Assembly: GCF_900091705.1 (NCBI RefSeq)
Contig: NZ_LT594784.1
Coordinates: 62,001-126,000 of the forward strand
Direction of reading: 5' to 3'
Length of the DNA stretch: 64,000 nt
Origin: Clostridium mediterraneense
GTDB taxonomy: Bacteria; Bacillota; Clostridia; Clostridiales; Clostridiaceae
The notes beneath the pieces were generated by a model, which searched no databases, had not been told where the DNA came from, and saw nothing but the letters and a program-made list of their open reading frames with translations. Positions 25,248-32,790 of this stretch are shown one piece after another (the first letter of the stretch is position 1; every line of letters begins with the position of its first letter). The position numbers and the translations under genes were made by a program.

Positions 25248-27008
25248 CTAATTAAAACTAAATGTTCCATTTGATGAACTTGTATAACCTGTTTCAAGTA
25301 ACTCATCTGTTGTATTATTATTATTAAATAATATACAAGCATATCCTCCAGATGTTTCATATAAATACTGTACAGTTTGACTAGCTGGTAAAGTGTATAA
25401 TAAATCATTTGTTGATATTCCATACATATCATATGATCCATCTGAATTATTCCATGTTACTGTATTTGAATTTATAGAAACATCTCCATTTATTAGAGAT
25501 TCTGCTGGAATAAATCCAGTATAATATACTCCTGCTGCTTGATCTGGATATTCTATCATTACTAATTCTGCTTCCATATAAACATTTAAAATTAGTATTT
25601 CATCTCCATTGCTAGTATATGAGTTAGGAATAGATATTCCATTAATATCTGTTATAGCAATTTCACTTGCTTGAGTTACAGCATTACTATCATATGTTAA
25701 TTTAACAGCTTCAGTTCCGTATTTAGCATAATAAGGTATATCAGGTCCTATCATATTTAATGATCCACTTGACCAAGGAACATATCCACTTTCTGGATTT
25801 CCATTATCATCTATATATGCAATACAAGCATATGTTGTATCATTATAATTAACTACATATAAAAATGTAGTTTCAGTACCTTGTGTAAGTGAAGTTGCAG
25901 CTATTGTACCATCATGGAAAATAATTTGTTGATTTTCTACATTATTTGTCCATAAACTATAAAATGTTTGATCCATATAATCTTGACTTATATATGAGCT
26001 AGAAATCCATCCTTGTTGATATATACCAGCTGATTGATCTGGATATTGAATTAATGCCATTTGTTGATCACCATCAATATCTAAAATAGTTATATGATCG
26101 CCTGCACTAGTATAATAACTTCCTGGTGAAGTACCATCTAAATTTAATATTTCTATTTGTGATGCTGTGACCTTAGCATTCCAGTTATATGTTGGTTGAT
26201 TACCAATATTTATTCCTCCATTTGAATTATAATCTATTCCTGTAGATATTGGAGATAAATTATTTGAACCAGATGATCCGCTCCCTGAATTTGGAGAACT
26301 ATTTCCTGTACCAGAATTATTTGTATAAATTTTTAATACTTCTCCTACATAAATTTTATTTGGATTAGATATTCCATTCCATTCCTGTAATTCAGCAACA
26401 GTTACTCCAAACTTTTCAGCTATTACACTTAATGAATCACCTGCTTTTACTGTATAAGTAATATATGTTCCACTTCCTGTGTTGCTAGTATTTCCTGAAT
26501 TCCCAGTATTTGAACTTATATTTTCTCCATTAAAAAATTCATACCATCCATTAGCATATGTCTGTCTATTACTTAAATCTGGAGCTCCGGGTCTTTCATA
26601 ATTTATCATAAATGCTTCTGTAAGATAATTAACAGAGTTAGTACTTTGAGTAAATTCTTCAAAAGACATTTCATATCCTGGCTTAGCAATGTATTGTCCA
26701 TCTCCATTCTCAACTTCATCTTGTATACATTGACATTGACCACTTAAAGTATCATAATCTGTTATTCCATAACCATCACAGTATGTGATTAATGTTTGGA
26801 TTGGTGTCCATTGTGCTAGCCCATATCCTGTCTCAGATCCCCAAGGCTGCATACCACTTTGCCATTCATTAGGATTTAAGCTACTTTCTTGTTGAAAATT
26901 ACCTAATACTGCTGCAATTGCTTCCTCAGTCCATCCATTTCCCTTAAAAAAATTATAAATTTGTTTTGCATTAGAAATTTGCCAATTTTCTGGATTAAAT
27001 GTTGCCAT
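25248..27008 (-). CDS. leaderless modular lysin / bacteriocin-type peptidoglycan hydrolase
   Basis: A 586-aa protein without a signal peptide. Residues about 10-155 form a phage tail-tip lysozyme-like domain (NAKQIYNFF, GWTEEAIAAVLGNFQQESSL with candidate catalytic Glu41, GYGLAQWTP). Then a Gly/Ser/Asn linker, a LysM domain (about 180-226, YTVKAGDSLSVIAEKFGV), another linker and a duplicated C-terminal part: two SH3-like units sharing SxGD-x-I-x-IL and YPDQ-AG-Y-x-G (about 285-345 and 450-515), each followed by a beta-rich unit. Lack of a leader, the UviB gene nearby and a TTTACT-N16-CTCTCT promoter point to a stress-induced lysin released by cell lysis. Confidence 0.82.
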   Translation of the reverse strand: MATFNPENWQISNAKQIYNFFKGNGWTEEAIAAVLGNFQQESSLNPNEWQSGMQPWGSETGYGLAQWTPIQTLITYCDGYGITDYDTLSGQCQCIQDEVENGDGQYIAKPGYEMSFEEFTQSTNSVNYLTEAFMINYERPGAPDLSNRQTYANGWYEFFNGENISSNTGNSGNTSNTGSGTYITYTVKAGDSLSVIAEKFGVTVAELQEWNGISNPNKIYVGEVLKIYTNNSGTGNSSPNSGSGSSGSNNLSPISTGIDYNSNGGINIGNQPTYNWNAKVTASQIEILNLDGTSPGSYYTSAGDHITILDIDGDQQMALIQYPDQSAGIYQQGWISSSYISQDYMDQTFYSLWTNNVENQQIIFHDGTIAATSLTQGTETTFLYVVNYNDTTYACIAYIDDNGNPESGYVPWSSGSLNMIGPDIPYYAKYGTEAVKLTYDSNAVTQASEIAITDINGISIPNSYTSNGDEILILNVYMEAELVMIEYPDQAAGVYYTGFIPAESLINGDVSINSNTVTWNNSDGSYDMYGISTNDLLYTLPASQTVQYLYETSGGYACILFNNNNTTDELLETGYTSSSNGTFSFN

Positions 27009-27074
27009 ACTAAAATCCTCCTTAAATATTTTTTATTCATGAAAATTCATTGAATAATTACTGTTTACATTTAT

Positions 27075-27102
27075 AGAGAGTTAATTTTTTAAAAAAAGTA
27101 AA
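27075..27102 (-). promoter_or_regulatory. candidate UviA/TcdR-type promoter of the lysin
   Basis: On the minus strand TTTACT, 16 bases, CTCTCT, about 67 bases before the start codon. Measured from the AC, the CTCT box comes after 17 bases, the same as in front of uviB and both sigma genes. Confidence 0.55.
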
Positions 27103-27204
27103 CCTAATTTTAAAAAAATTTTAGTATAGCTAAATATACTTAGTATAATATTTAACCTTAATTAATATAGCACTACATATTAATATTTACGCTTCATAAA
27201 TTTA

Positions 27205-28206
27205 TTATATTAAATTTGTACCTTTAAATGAATTAATATGAGTATAATCATATTCACAAGCCTTTAATGCTTTAGTATGAACATATCCATATATTCCATC
27301 TACTTCTATATAAGTGAAAACACTATTAGGATCTTCTTTTATTATAGTAACTTCACTAATACCACTAGGAATTACATGAACTACTTTAAGTCCAGTAGGT
27401 TTATTTACCATTTCTAATACTGATTTTTTAGGAATAAATATTTTTTCTGTCCTATTAGTTGATTTTGTTTTATTTTGAAGTGATTTTTTTTCTTTATTTA
27501 TTGAATTAACTTTATTACTATTAGTGTTAGATGTTACTTGTGAAGTATCTAAATCCTTTTTATTTACAGTTGTATGTGATGAAGTATTTGTTGATTCACT
27601 ATTATTACTATTTTCTAAATTAGCATTAGTTAATCCAATATATTCTTGATAAATATATCCTATAGTTCCATCACAATTTACCTTATACCATTGCCCTTGT
27701 TTTCCAAGTACATTAAGCTTTGTATTATTATTTAATTTAGCAAGTATATTTGAATTCATTGTAGCATTAGCTCTTAGATTAACAACGCTACTTACATTAA
27801 TAATATATCCTTGTTTATTAACTGCATTATAAGCTTCATTAACACCACTAGTTATTATTTGTAGATTATGAGCTGAAATATAGCCTACTGCTCCTGTTTC
27901 TTGTACTTTAACTTTATAGAAGTTATTTCCTGCATTTTGTATTGTAAGCATTTCTCCAACTGAGATATAACTTGTTATAGTTGAATTCGCACTAGCATTT
28001 GAGTAAAGAACAAGTGGACTATTATCTGTATTTACTACTACTGCTCTTTCTCCTACAGTGCTTGATGGTGCAGCAAGTAAAACTTTATTTACTACTTTTG
28101 TATTATCATTAGTTATTTTTACATTATGTATAGCAGATCCTCCTAATACTACACCTGATAGCATTAAAGCTCCCATAATAATGCCTGTTATCTTATGTTT
28201 TTGCAT
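27205..28206 (-). CDS. secreted tandem-SH3 protein with an extra C-terminal SH3-like repeat
   Basis: A 333-aa paralogue starting at ATG 28206 (MQKHKITGIIMGALMLSGVV; 'aaaaaggagag' upstream); an in-frame extension to 28227 is not supported. It has the two family SH3 domains (about 50-112, 125-188), a Ser/Asn linker, and a third SH3-like unit near the end (VLEMVNKPTGLKVVHVIPSG ... GIYGYVHTKALK). It is the first of the array counting from the lysis genes. Its own promoter element lies at 28263. Confidence 0.8.
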   Translation of the reverse strand: MQKHKITGIIMGALMLSGVVLGGSAIHNVKITNDNTKVVNKVLLAAPSSTVGERAVVVNTDNSPLVLYSNASANSTITSYISVGEMLTIQNAGNNFYKVKVQETGAVGYISAHNLQIITSGVNEAYNAVNKQGYIINVSSVVNLRANATMNSNILAKLNNNTKLNVLGKQGQWYKVNCDGTIGYIYQEYIGLTNANLENSNNSESTNTSSHTTVNKKDLDTSQVTSNTNSNKVNSINKEKKSLQNKTKSTNRTEKIFIPKKSVLEMVNKPTGLKVVHVIPSGISEVTIIKEDPNSVFTYIEVDGIYGYVHTKALKACEYDYTHINSFKGTNLI

Positions 28207-28227
28207 TTTTACTCTCCTTTTTATCAA

Positions 28228-28546
28228 TAATATTAAGTAAAATTTATATTTTACTTTAATTCCAATTTATCACACAAAAAAAAACTAAAAGAGTCAAAAT
28301 ATTTCCAAATAAAATATCATTTAGTAAATTATAGATACCTTTTTGTTACCAAAAAAATTTATTTTTAGGGATTTAAAGGAAGTTTTCTATTATTAATATT
28401 ATTTTATCAATAACTTTTGTTAACTTATAGATAAAAAAGCTCATAAAGTTCATTTTTTATTAACAAAATATCAATTTAGCTAATTTGAAAATTATTTTTG
28501 TTTATGCATTACTAATATTAGTAAATTTTTTAAAAAGGAGTATATT
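28228..28546. other. divergent intergenic region
   Basis: Separates the minus-strand SH3 array from the plus-strand lysis/sigma genes. It holds the SH3-type promoter element for 28206 (28263-28306) and presumably the promoter of 28547, for which I see no clear hexamers. No small gene is visible. Confidence 0.5.
28263..28306 (-). promoter_or_regulatory. conserved SH3-family promoter element (copy 6)
   Basis: GGAA-N30-TGATAAATTG on the minus strand. The interval has a run of nine T not present in the other copies, yet its length is still exactly 30. Confidence 0.75.
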
Positions 28547-29302
28547 ATGAAAAAAGGAAGTTTAATCGCCACAGGGGTGATAGGTCTTATTATAGTTGTA
28601 GGAGGTTGTATTACATATGCTTATGAAAGTGGTGGTAAATTGGCTAAAGCTGAAGCTTTAACTACATCTGCTACTAATAATAGTAATAGCAATTTAACTA
28701 AATACTTAAAAACAACATTTACACAAACTGAAAGTGATAACTACTATAAATTATCACAAAATGTTGGAGATATAGGATTACCTTCACCTTCTATGACTGT
28801 TAATTTAAACTCATATAAAACTATAAATGGAGTTAACTACTATAAAACTTATAGTTATGATACTAGAGCAGATTATAAAAATGATACTACAACACCAACT
28901 GATGGTAACTACTCACATCTACTGAGTTCAAAAATAGTAAGTTTAGATGGACAAACTATATCTTCAGATACTTTTGGTAAATTAGATTTTTCAAAACTAA
29001 CTAACGAGGAAAAATTTAATGATATTTATAAAATAGCATCTATGTATGTTGAAGGTTATACTGCAAATAATCCTAAACTTGTTCAAAGTTCAAATGATAA
29101 TTATGAAGGAAATTTAAATGCTACACCACCTTTAAGTGTTAATTTAAGTAAAACTAAAGAATTTAATAATGAAACTTTATATGAAGTAACTGTAGATATA
29201 AATAACTTTAAAACACCTATTTATGTTGGTCTTGATGGATATATATATGTGGCTAATCAAACTGATTTTTACCAATTATTCTTCCCAAATAAATTACAAT
29301 AA
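28547..29302 (+). CDS. secreted or membrane-anchored protein of unknown function
   Basis: A 251-aa protein with an N-terminal hydrophobic segment (about 5-28, LIATGVIGLIIVVGGCITYA) that is a signal peptide or anchor. The 'GGC' could be a lipobox-like cysteine but is not a good one. The rest is Asn/Thr/Tyr-rich and soluble. RBS 'aaaaaggag' is well placed. It precedes uviB by 93 bases on the same strand but uviB has its own promoter. Family not recognised; an extracellular accessory or immunity protein of the lysis island is conjecture. Confidence 0.65.
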   Translation: MKKGSLIATGVIGLIIVVGGCITYAYESGGKLAKAEALTTSATNNSNSNLTKYLKTTFTQTESDNYYKLSQNVGDIGLPSPSMTVNLNSYKTINGVNYYKTYSYDTRADYKNDTTTPTDGNYSHLLSSKIVSLDGQTISSDTFGKLDFSKLTNEEKFNDIYKIASMYVEGYTANNPKLVQSSNDNYEGNLNATPPLSVNLSKTKEFNNETLYEVTVDINNFKTPIYVGLDGYIYVANQTDFYQLFFPNKLQ

Positions 29303-29335
29303 AGGAATTTATTTAAATATATTCAAATATTTATG

Positions 29336-29363
29336 TTTACATAGATAGTTTATTAATCTCTTT
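29336..29363 (+). promoter_or_regulatory. candidate UviA/TcdR-type promoter of uviB
   Basis: TTTACA (29336-29341), 16 bases, CTCTTT (29358-29363). TTTACA with a CT-rich -10 is the hallmark of promoters read by the TcdR/BotR/TetR/UviA sigma group. Two sigma genes of that type lie just downstream. Confidence 0.65.
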
Positions 29364-29395
29364 ATATATGAGAAATAATATAAGGAGGTATTTTA

Positions 29396-29590
29396 ATGGA
29401 TCAAGGAATTATTAAACTTATAGTTAGTCAGGGTATATTTGCTGTTCTATTTGTTTATCTACTTTTCTATGTATTAAAAGAAAACAATGCTAGAGAGGAA
29501 AATTATCAAAAAATAGTTAATGAATTAGCTAATACTTTACCTCATATAGAACAAAAACTAGCTGATATTGATAAAAAATTGAATTCATAA
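29396..29590 (+). CDS. uviB: UviB/BhlA-like holin-type protein
   Basis: A 64-aa protein: one membrane helix (QGIFAVLFVYLLFYVL, about 12-27) followed by 'KENNAREENYQKIVNELANTLPHIEQKLADIDKKL', a charged coiled-coil tail. This is the UviB/BhlA pattern. In C. perfringens plasmid pIP404 UviB accompanies bacteriocin BCN5 and is thought to help release it; BhlA proteins act as holins. RBS 'aaggagg' is strong. Upstream promoter TTTACA-N16-CTCTTT indicates control by a UviA-like sigma, and the next gene encodes one. A terminator-like hairpin follows at 29645. Confidence 0.85.
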   Translation: MDQGIIKLIVSQGIFAVLFVYLLFYVLKENNAREENYQKIVNELANTLPHIEQKLADIDKKLNS

Positions 29591-29631
29591 TAGTTACAAA
29601 AAATACAATTATAATACAATTTTGTATTTTA

Positions 29632-29660
29632 GTGGACGGCAATCAAAAATCACACTCTCT
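29632..29660 (+). promoter_or_regulatory. candidate alternative-sigma promoter of the first sigma gene
   Basis: GTGGAC (29632-29637), 17 bases, CTCTCT (29655-29660). The same pair with the same spacing (GTGGAC-N17-CTCTTA) precedes the second sigma gene. Probably used for autoregulation or by a related sigma. Confidence 0.5.
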
Positions 29661-29682
29661 ATAAGTAGGGAGTGTGATTTTT
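29645..29682 (+). promoter_or_regulatory. hairpin that sequesters the RBS of the first sigma gene
   Basis: AAAAATCACACTCTC, short loop, GGGAGTGTGATTTTT; the second arm contains the GGGAG Shine-Dalgarno and ends directly at the ATG (29683). It has the form of an intrinsic terminator for uviB, but its position means it would also block translation of the sigma gene when folded. Confidence 0.7.
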
Positions 29683-30201
29683 ATGTTAAAACAATCAAAT
29701 ACAACATCTATTTATGAACTTATTTTAAGAGTAAAAGATAATGATTACTTAGCTCTTGAAATATTACATAATAAATTTAGACCCTTAATAGTTAAGTATT
29801 CAATACTATTAAATATAAGCTTTGATGAAGTACAAGAAGAATTTGATTTAATAATATTTAAGTTATCTTCAAAAGGAATATCAGATGAAAGTAAATTATT
29901 AAAATATATCAAAGTATCTTTAATGCATATAAAAAAATTTTCAGCTTGCAATGATTATGAAGAATATCCTGAAAATATCCTAGGGGATACTGATGTTGAA
30001 ACAAATGTATTCTTTGATGCAATTCTAAAGGATTTAAATAAAATAACAAGAGAAATGATTAGACTTAAATTTATAGAACAATATACCTGTCAAGAAATAT
30101 CAGAAAAATATGGATTAAGTAAACAAGCTGTATCTAAAAGAATTAATACGGGATTAAATACTTTAAAAAATATGTTAATAAAAGAAAATATTTCTTTATA
30201 A
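29683..30201 (+). CDS. UviA/TcdR-like alternative sigma factor
   Basis: A 172-aa sigma-70 family protein of the small group (TcdR, BotR, TetR, UviA) that controls clostridial toxins and bacteriocins. Region 2-like sequence spans about 15-85; the region 4 helix-turn-helix is clear at the C-terminus (EMIRLKFIEQYTCQEISEKY, then GLSKQAVSKRINTGLNTLKN). In pIP404 uviA encodes the UV-inducible activator of the bcn promoters; adjacency to uviB supports the same role. I start at ATG 29683; GTG 29674 lies inside the RBS hairpin. Likely targets are the TTTAC(A/T)-N16-CTCT promoters of uviB and the lysin. Confidence 0.78.
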   Translation: MLKQSNTTSIYELILRVKDNDYLALEILHNKFRPLIVKYSILLNISFDEVQEEFDLIIFKLSSKGISDESKLLKYIKVSLMHIKKFSACNDYEEYPENILGDTDVETNVFFDAILKDLNKITREMIRLKFIEQYTCQEISEKYGLSKQAVSKRINTGLNTLKNMLIKENISL

Positions 30202-30253
30202 ATTAAGATATTATTTCCATATTAATTATTAAATTCATAAATTTATATATTTT

Positions 30254-30282
30254 GTGGACAAAACTCTCAGGAATTACTCTTA
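30254..30282 (+). promoter_or_regulatory. candidate alternative-sigma promoter of the second sigma gene
   Basis: GTGGAC (30254-30259), 17 bases, CTCTTA (30277-30282), followed by GAATATAAGGGG. It copies the arrangement in front of the first sigma gene. CTCTCA (30264) is also complementary to the TGAGAG at the RBS, so partial RBS masking is possible here too. Confidence 0.5.
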
Positions 30283-30313
30283 GAATATAAGGGGTATTTT
30301 GAGAGGAGATTCT

Positions 30314-30802
30314 ATGAATATTACAAATGAAAATTTAATAAACGATATAAGAAAAAATAATGCAAATGCTTTAAATAATTTTTTAATAGCAAATAATTCT
30401 TTAATAGAGAAATCAATGAAAAAATATAATCTTGATAGGGACACTATAGAGGATTGCATTTATAGAGTTATAATAAATGAAAATCTTTCTATAAATAATT
30501 TAACTGCCTATCTATGGGCAGTTATACGAAATGAAAAATCTAAGGAATTAAAAAGGCTGAGTTTAGCTGATTCAACACTCTCTTTAGATTTTAAAAATTT
30601 TGAACCTGATAATGTATCTTCGGAAATAATATTTGATGATCTTATAAAAGATTTTGATAAAGAAACTAAAAGTTTTATTATCTTAAAATTTAAATACGAG
30701 TATACATATAGAGAAATAGCCACTATTCATGATGTTAGTAAATCATTCGTTTTCAAAAGAGTAAAGGAAGCTTGCGAGCTACTAAGAAAACAACTTATAT
30801 GA
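30314..30802 (+). CDS. second UviA/TcdR-like sigma factor
   Basis: A 162-aa paralogue of the preceding protein. The region 4 helix-turn-helix is 'KSFIILKFKYEYTYREIATI' plus 'HDVSKSFVFKRVKEACELLR'; region 2-like helices precede it (NLTAYLWAVIRNEKSKELKR). I start at ATG 30314, with 'agaggag' 5 bases upstream, instead of TTG 30299. Two sigma genes in tandem with matching promoter elements suggest a cascade or a duplicated regulator with a split function. Confidence 0.72.
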   Translation: MNITNENLINDIRKNNANALNNFLIANNSLIEKSMKKYNLDRDTIEDCIYRVIINENLSINNLTAYLWAVIRNEKSKELKRLSLADSTLSLDFKNFEPDNVSSEIIFDDLIKDFDKETKSFIILKFKYEYTYREIATIHDVSKSFVFKRVKEACELLRKQLI

Positions 30803-30810
30803 TAAAAGCA

Positions 30811-30865
30811 ATTTTTTATTAATTACTATAGAATATATCTAATTTTATAGTAATTAATAAAAAAT
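30811..30865. repeat. 20-bp perfect inverted repeat
   Basis: ATTTTTTATTAATTACTATA (30811-30830) and its exact complement (30846-30865) around a 15-base loop. All A/T except three pairs. It lies between the second sigma gene and repA_N. It could be a weak terminator, an initiator-binding site or a replication structure. Confidence 0.7.
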
Positions 30866-30929
30866 ACTAAATTTTAAAGATAATTTAAATAAAGAAATTA
30901 ATAAAAGCTAGAATTATGAGGTATTTTTT

Positions 30930-31826
30930 ATGCAAAATAATAGTACAGAAATAAATTTAAATAAATTTTTTACAATAGAAACAGAAAATAAAAAACAATT
31001 TATCCAAATACCTAAGCAATTTATTCATAAAAATTCAAAATATTTTGCTATGAATCCTATGACTAAATTACTTTATGGAATTTTAGCAGATAGAAATAGT
31101 TTATCAATAAAAAATGGTTGGATAGATGATAAAGGAAGAATATTTTTTATCTTTACTCAATCAGAACTTTGTGAGCAGCTTGCAATATCTGCTCCAACTC
31201 TTAGAAAATATTTAAAAGAACTTGAGCAAAATAATTTATTATATAGAAAAAGACAAGGTCTTAACCTTCCAGATTTAATGTATTTATTACAAGTCGATAC
31301 TGAGGAAAATATACTCTTAGAACACTCATCTAAACTAAAGGAAAAAATTTTACCATCAAGAGACAAAGAAAATTTATCTCAAGAAAAAATAAATTTTTCT
31401 AGTAATAATACTAATCTAAATAATAATAAATTAAATAATACTGATATAGAAAAGAAAAGTGTATTAGAGGCTAATGATATTAATATAAAACAAACTAATA
31501 ATATATCTTCAGTCTCCTTCTCTAATCATAGAAAAAATAGGCTAGAGGTTATATTACCAGATGAAATTATACCATTAGCTAATAAATCATTTATACAAAG
31601 ATTAAAAGCTGATAGAGAATTTATTGGAATGGACTTTAATACTAGTTTATATAATTTATTAATTGATGCTATAACTATTACTTGTGAAAAAGATAAGGTT
31701 GATATTCTTAGTATGAATCAATATGCTTACTTTAAAACTACCCTACTTAATATGCTTAGAATGCAAAATATAAAAAATACTAATAAAATAGCTGATTATA
31801 CTGATGATTATTTATTTGGTTGGTAA
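30930..31826 (+). CDS. repA: RepA_N-family replication initiator
   Basis: A 298-aa protein whose N-terminal 110 residues match the RepA_N domain of Gram-positive plasmids and integrative elements: FIQIPKQFI, 'TKLLYGILADRNSLSIKNGW', 'FTQSELCEQLAISAPTLRKY' (winged helix) and 'LYRKRQGLNLPDLMYLLQ'. A variable Asn/Lys-rich linker (about 150-205) leads to a host-specific C-terminal domain (about 210-298). In RepA_N plasmids the origin is often inside the rep gene; the AT-rich tandem 'aataataataaattaaataat' linker segment around 31400-31440 is the natural place. No iterons are seen upstream. No parA/parB partner is near. Confidence 0.8.
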   Translation: MQNNSTEINLNKFFTIETENKKQFIQIPKQFIHKNSKYFAMNPMTKLLYGILADRNSLSIKNGWIDDKGRIFFIFTQSELCEQLAISAPTLRKYLKELEQNNLLYRKRQGLNLPDLMYLLQVDTEENILLEHSSKLKEKILPSRDKENLSQEKINFSSNNTNLNNNKLNNTDIEKKSVLEANDINIKQTNNISSVSFSNHRKNRLEVILPDEIIPLANKSFIQRLKADREFIGMDFNTSLYNLLIDAITITCEKDKVDILSMNQYAYFKTTLLNMLRMQNIKNTNKIADYTDDYLFGW

Positions 31827-31855
31827 TATATATCAAACTAAATAATTAGATTAAA

Positions 31856-31896
31856 ACAAAAAGAATTATGAAAAATTCTTTCATAATCCTTTTTGT
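31856..31896. terminator. bidirectional terminator
   Basis: 18-bp stem ACAAAAAGAATTATGAAA / TTTCATAATCCTTTTTGT with one mismatch and a 5-base loop, between the converging repA_N and LprI-like genes. Confidence 0.88.
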
Positions 31897-31914
31897 ATAT
31901 ATCTTAAATATATT

Positions 31915-32433
31915 CTATAAATAAGTATTAACTAAGTAATAGCATCTTTCTTTTGTAGATCTATTTAAATATTTAGCTGTATTTAAAAATGCTTCTGTTC
32001 CACTTTGACTACTAATTTGCATATCTCTAGCATTTTGTTCTAGTTTCCATTTAGCTTGGTCTTCTTCTAACTGCCTAAGTTTTTGTGAGGATATATTTTC
32101 CTTTATTTCTTGATAAATAGAATTTAAGCTTTTATCCCATATTTTATAATTTGATAATAAGCTTTTTACATATTGATTACTTGAAATATTATCACTAATG
32201 TCTATCATATTTGCTTGAATAACTGCTAATTCTTTTAGATAATAATTTTTTAAATTTATTACTTTTTCTTTATCTAGTTTATTATCTATATCATTTTCTA
32301 AATCTATGTTTAGATTTATATTATTAACTACTTTACTATCTAACTCTGATTTATTCTTTTTATTATTAATAACTCTTCCTATTGTTAATATTACACTTCC
32401 CATAATATTGTTTACTATTTTATATTTTGACAT
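31915..32433 (-). CDS. LprI-like lysozyme-inhibitor family protein
   Basis: A 172-aa protein starting at ATG 32433 ('aaggagg' 8 bases upstream). The first residues MSKYKIVNNIMGSVILTIGR and 'DSKVVNNINL' recall the leader of the SH3 family (MLKHKI--IIMG, KVVNKVLL), although the hydrophobic core is short, so export is uncertain. The C-terminal half (about 95-172) follows the LprI/DUF1311 pattern: 'WDKSLNSIYQEIKENISSQKLRQLEEDQAKWKLEQN', then a conserved late Cys. LprI proteins inhibit lysozyme. Its promoter carries the SH3-family element, and it lies between two leaderless wall hydrolases, so immunity is an attractive inference. Confidence 0.65.
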   Translation of the reverse strand: MSKYKIVNNIMGSVILTIGRVINNKKNKSELDSKVVNNINLNIDLENDIDNKLDKEKVINLKNYYLKELAVIQANMIDISDNISSNQYVKSLLSNYKIWDKSLNSIYQEIKENISSQKLRQLEEDQAKWKLEQNARDMQISSQSGTEAFLNTAKYLNRSTKERCYYLVNTYL

Positions 32434-32496
32434 ATCAATATCCTCCTTCAACAATTATTACCCAATAGTATAATTAAACATCTATTTTTTTAACTA

Positions 32497-32540
32497 CAAT
32501 TTATCATTTAAATTTCCATAATAAGAAACAAATATATTCC
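32497..32540 (-). promoter_or_regulatory. conserved SH3-family promoter element (copy 7)
   Basis: GGAA-N30-TGATAAATTG on the minus strand in front of the LprI-like gene. Neighbouring sequence is otherwise divergent, which makes the exact spacing informative. Confidence 0.72.
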
Positions 32541-32726
32541 AAAATAAAGATGTTTTAGTAAATAAATATTTAAATATCCTAAATAAAACCTATATTAAGC
32601 TTGACTTAATAAAGAATAATCAAATTTAAATGTTATTGAGTATTATATATAGAATTATAGTTCCATTTCTTAGAGGAACAATTTAATAACCCAAAAATAT
32701 CTTAAAACAAATATTAAAAAGATTAG

Positions 32727-32755
32727 TTTACAAAAACTTTCTCTAAAGGGTTATT
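32727..32755 (+). promoter_or_regulatory. candidate TcdR-group promoter of the amidase, overlapped by a hairpin
   Basis: TTTACA (32727-32732), 17 bases, GTTATT, close to the TTTACA-N17-GTTATA form described for BotR/TetR promoters. The -10 side lies in the loop of an 11-bp perfect inverted repeat, CTTTCTCTAAA (32737-32747) / TTTAGAGAAAG (32758-32768). Confidence 0.45.
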
Positions 32756-32790
32756 TATTTAGAGAAAGAAAGATAAATAAAGTATAAGGA

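Noticed and set aside
18847..32540. VirR boxes or ordinary sigma-A promoters as explanation of the shared SH3 element
   Set aside because: The CCAGTT-type VirR repeats are absent, and TTTGAC to TGATAA is too far apart for a sigma-A pair.
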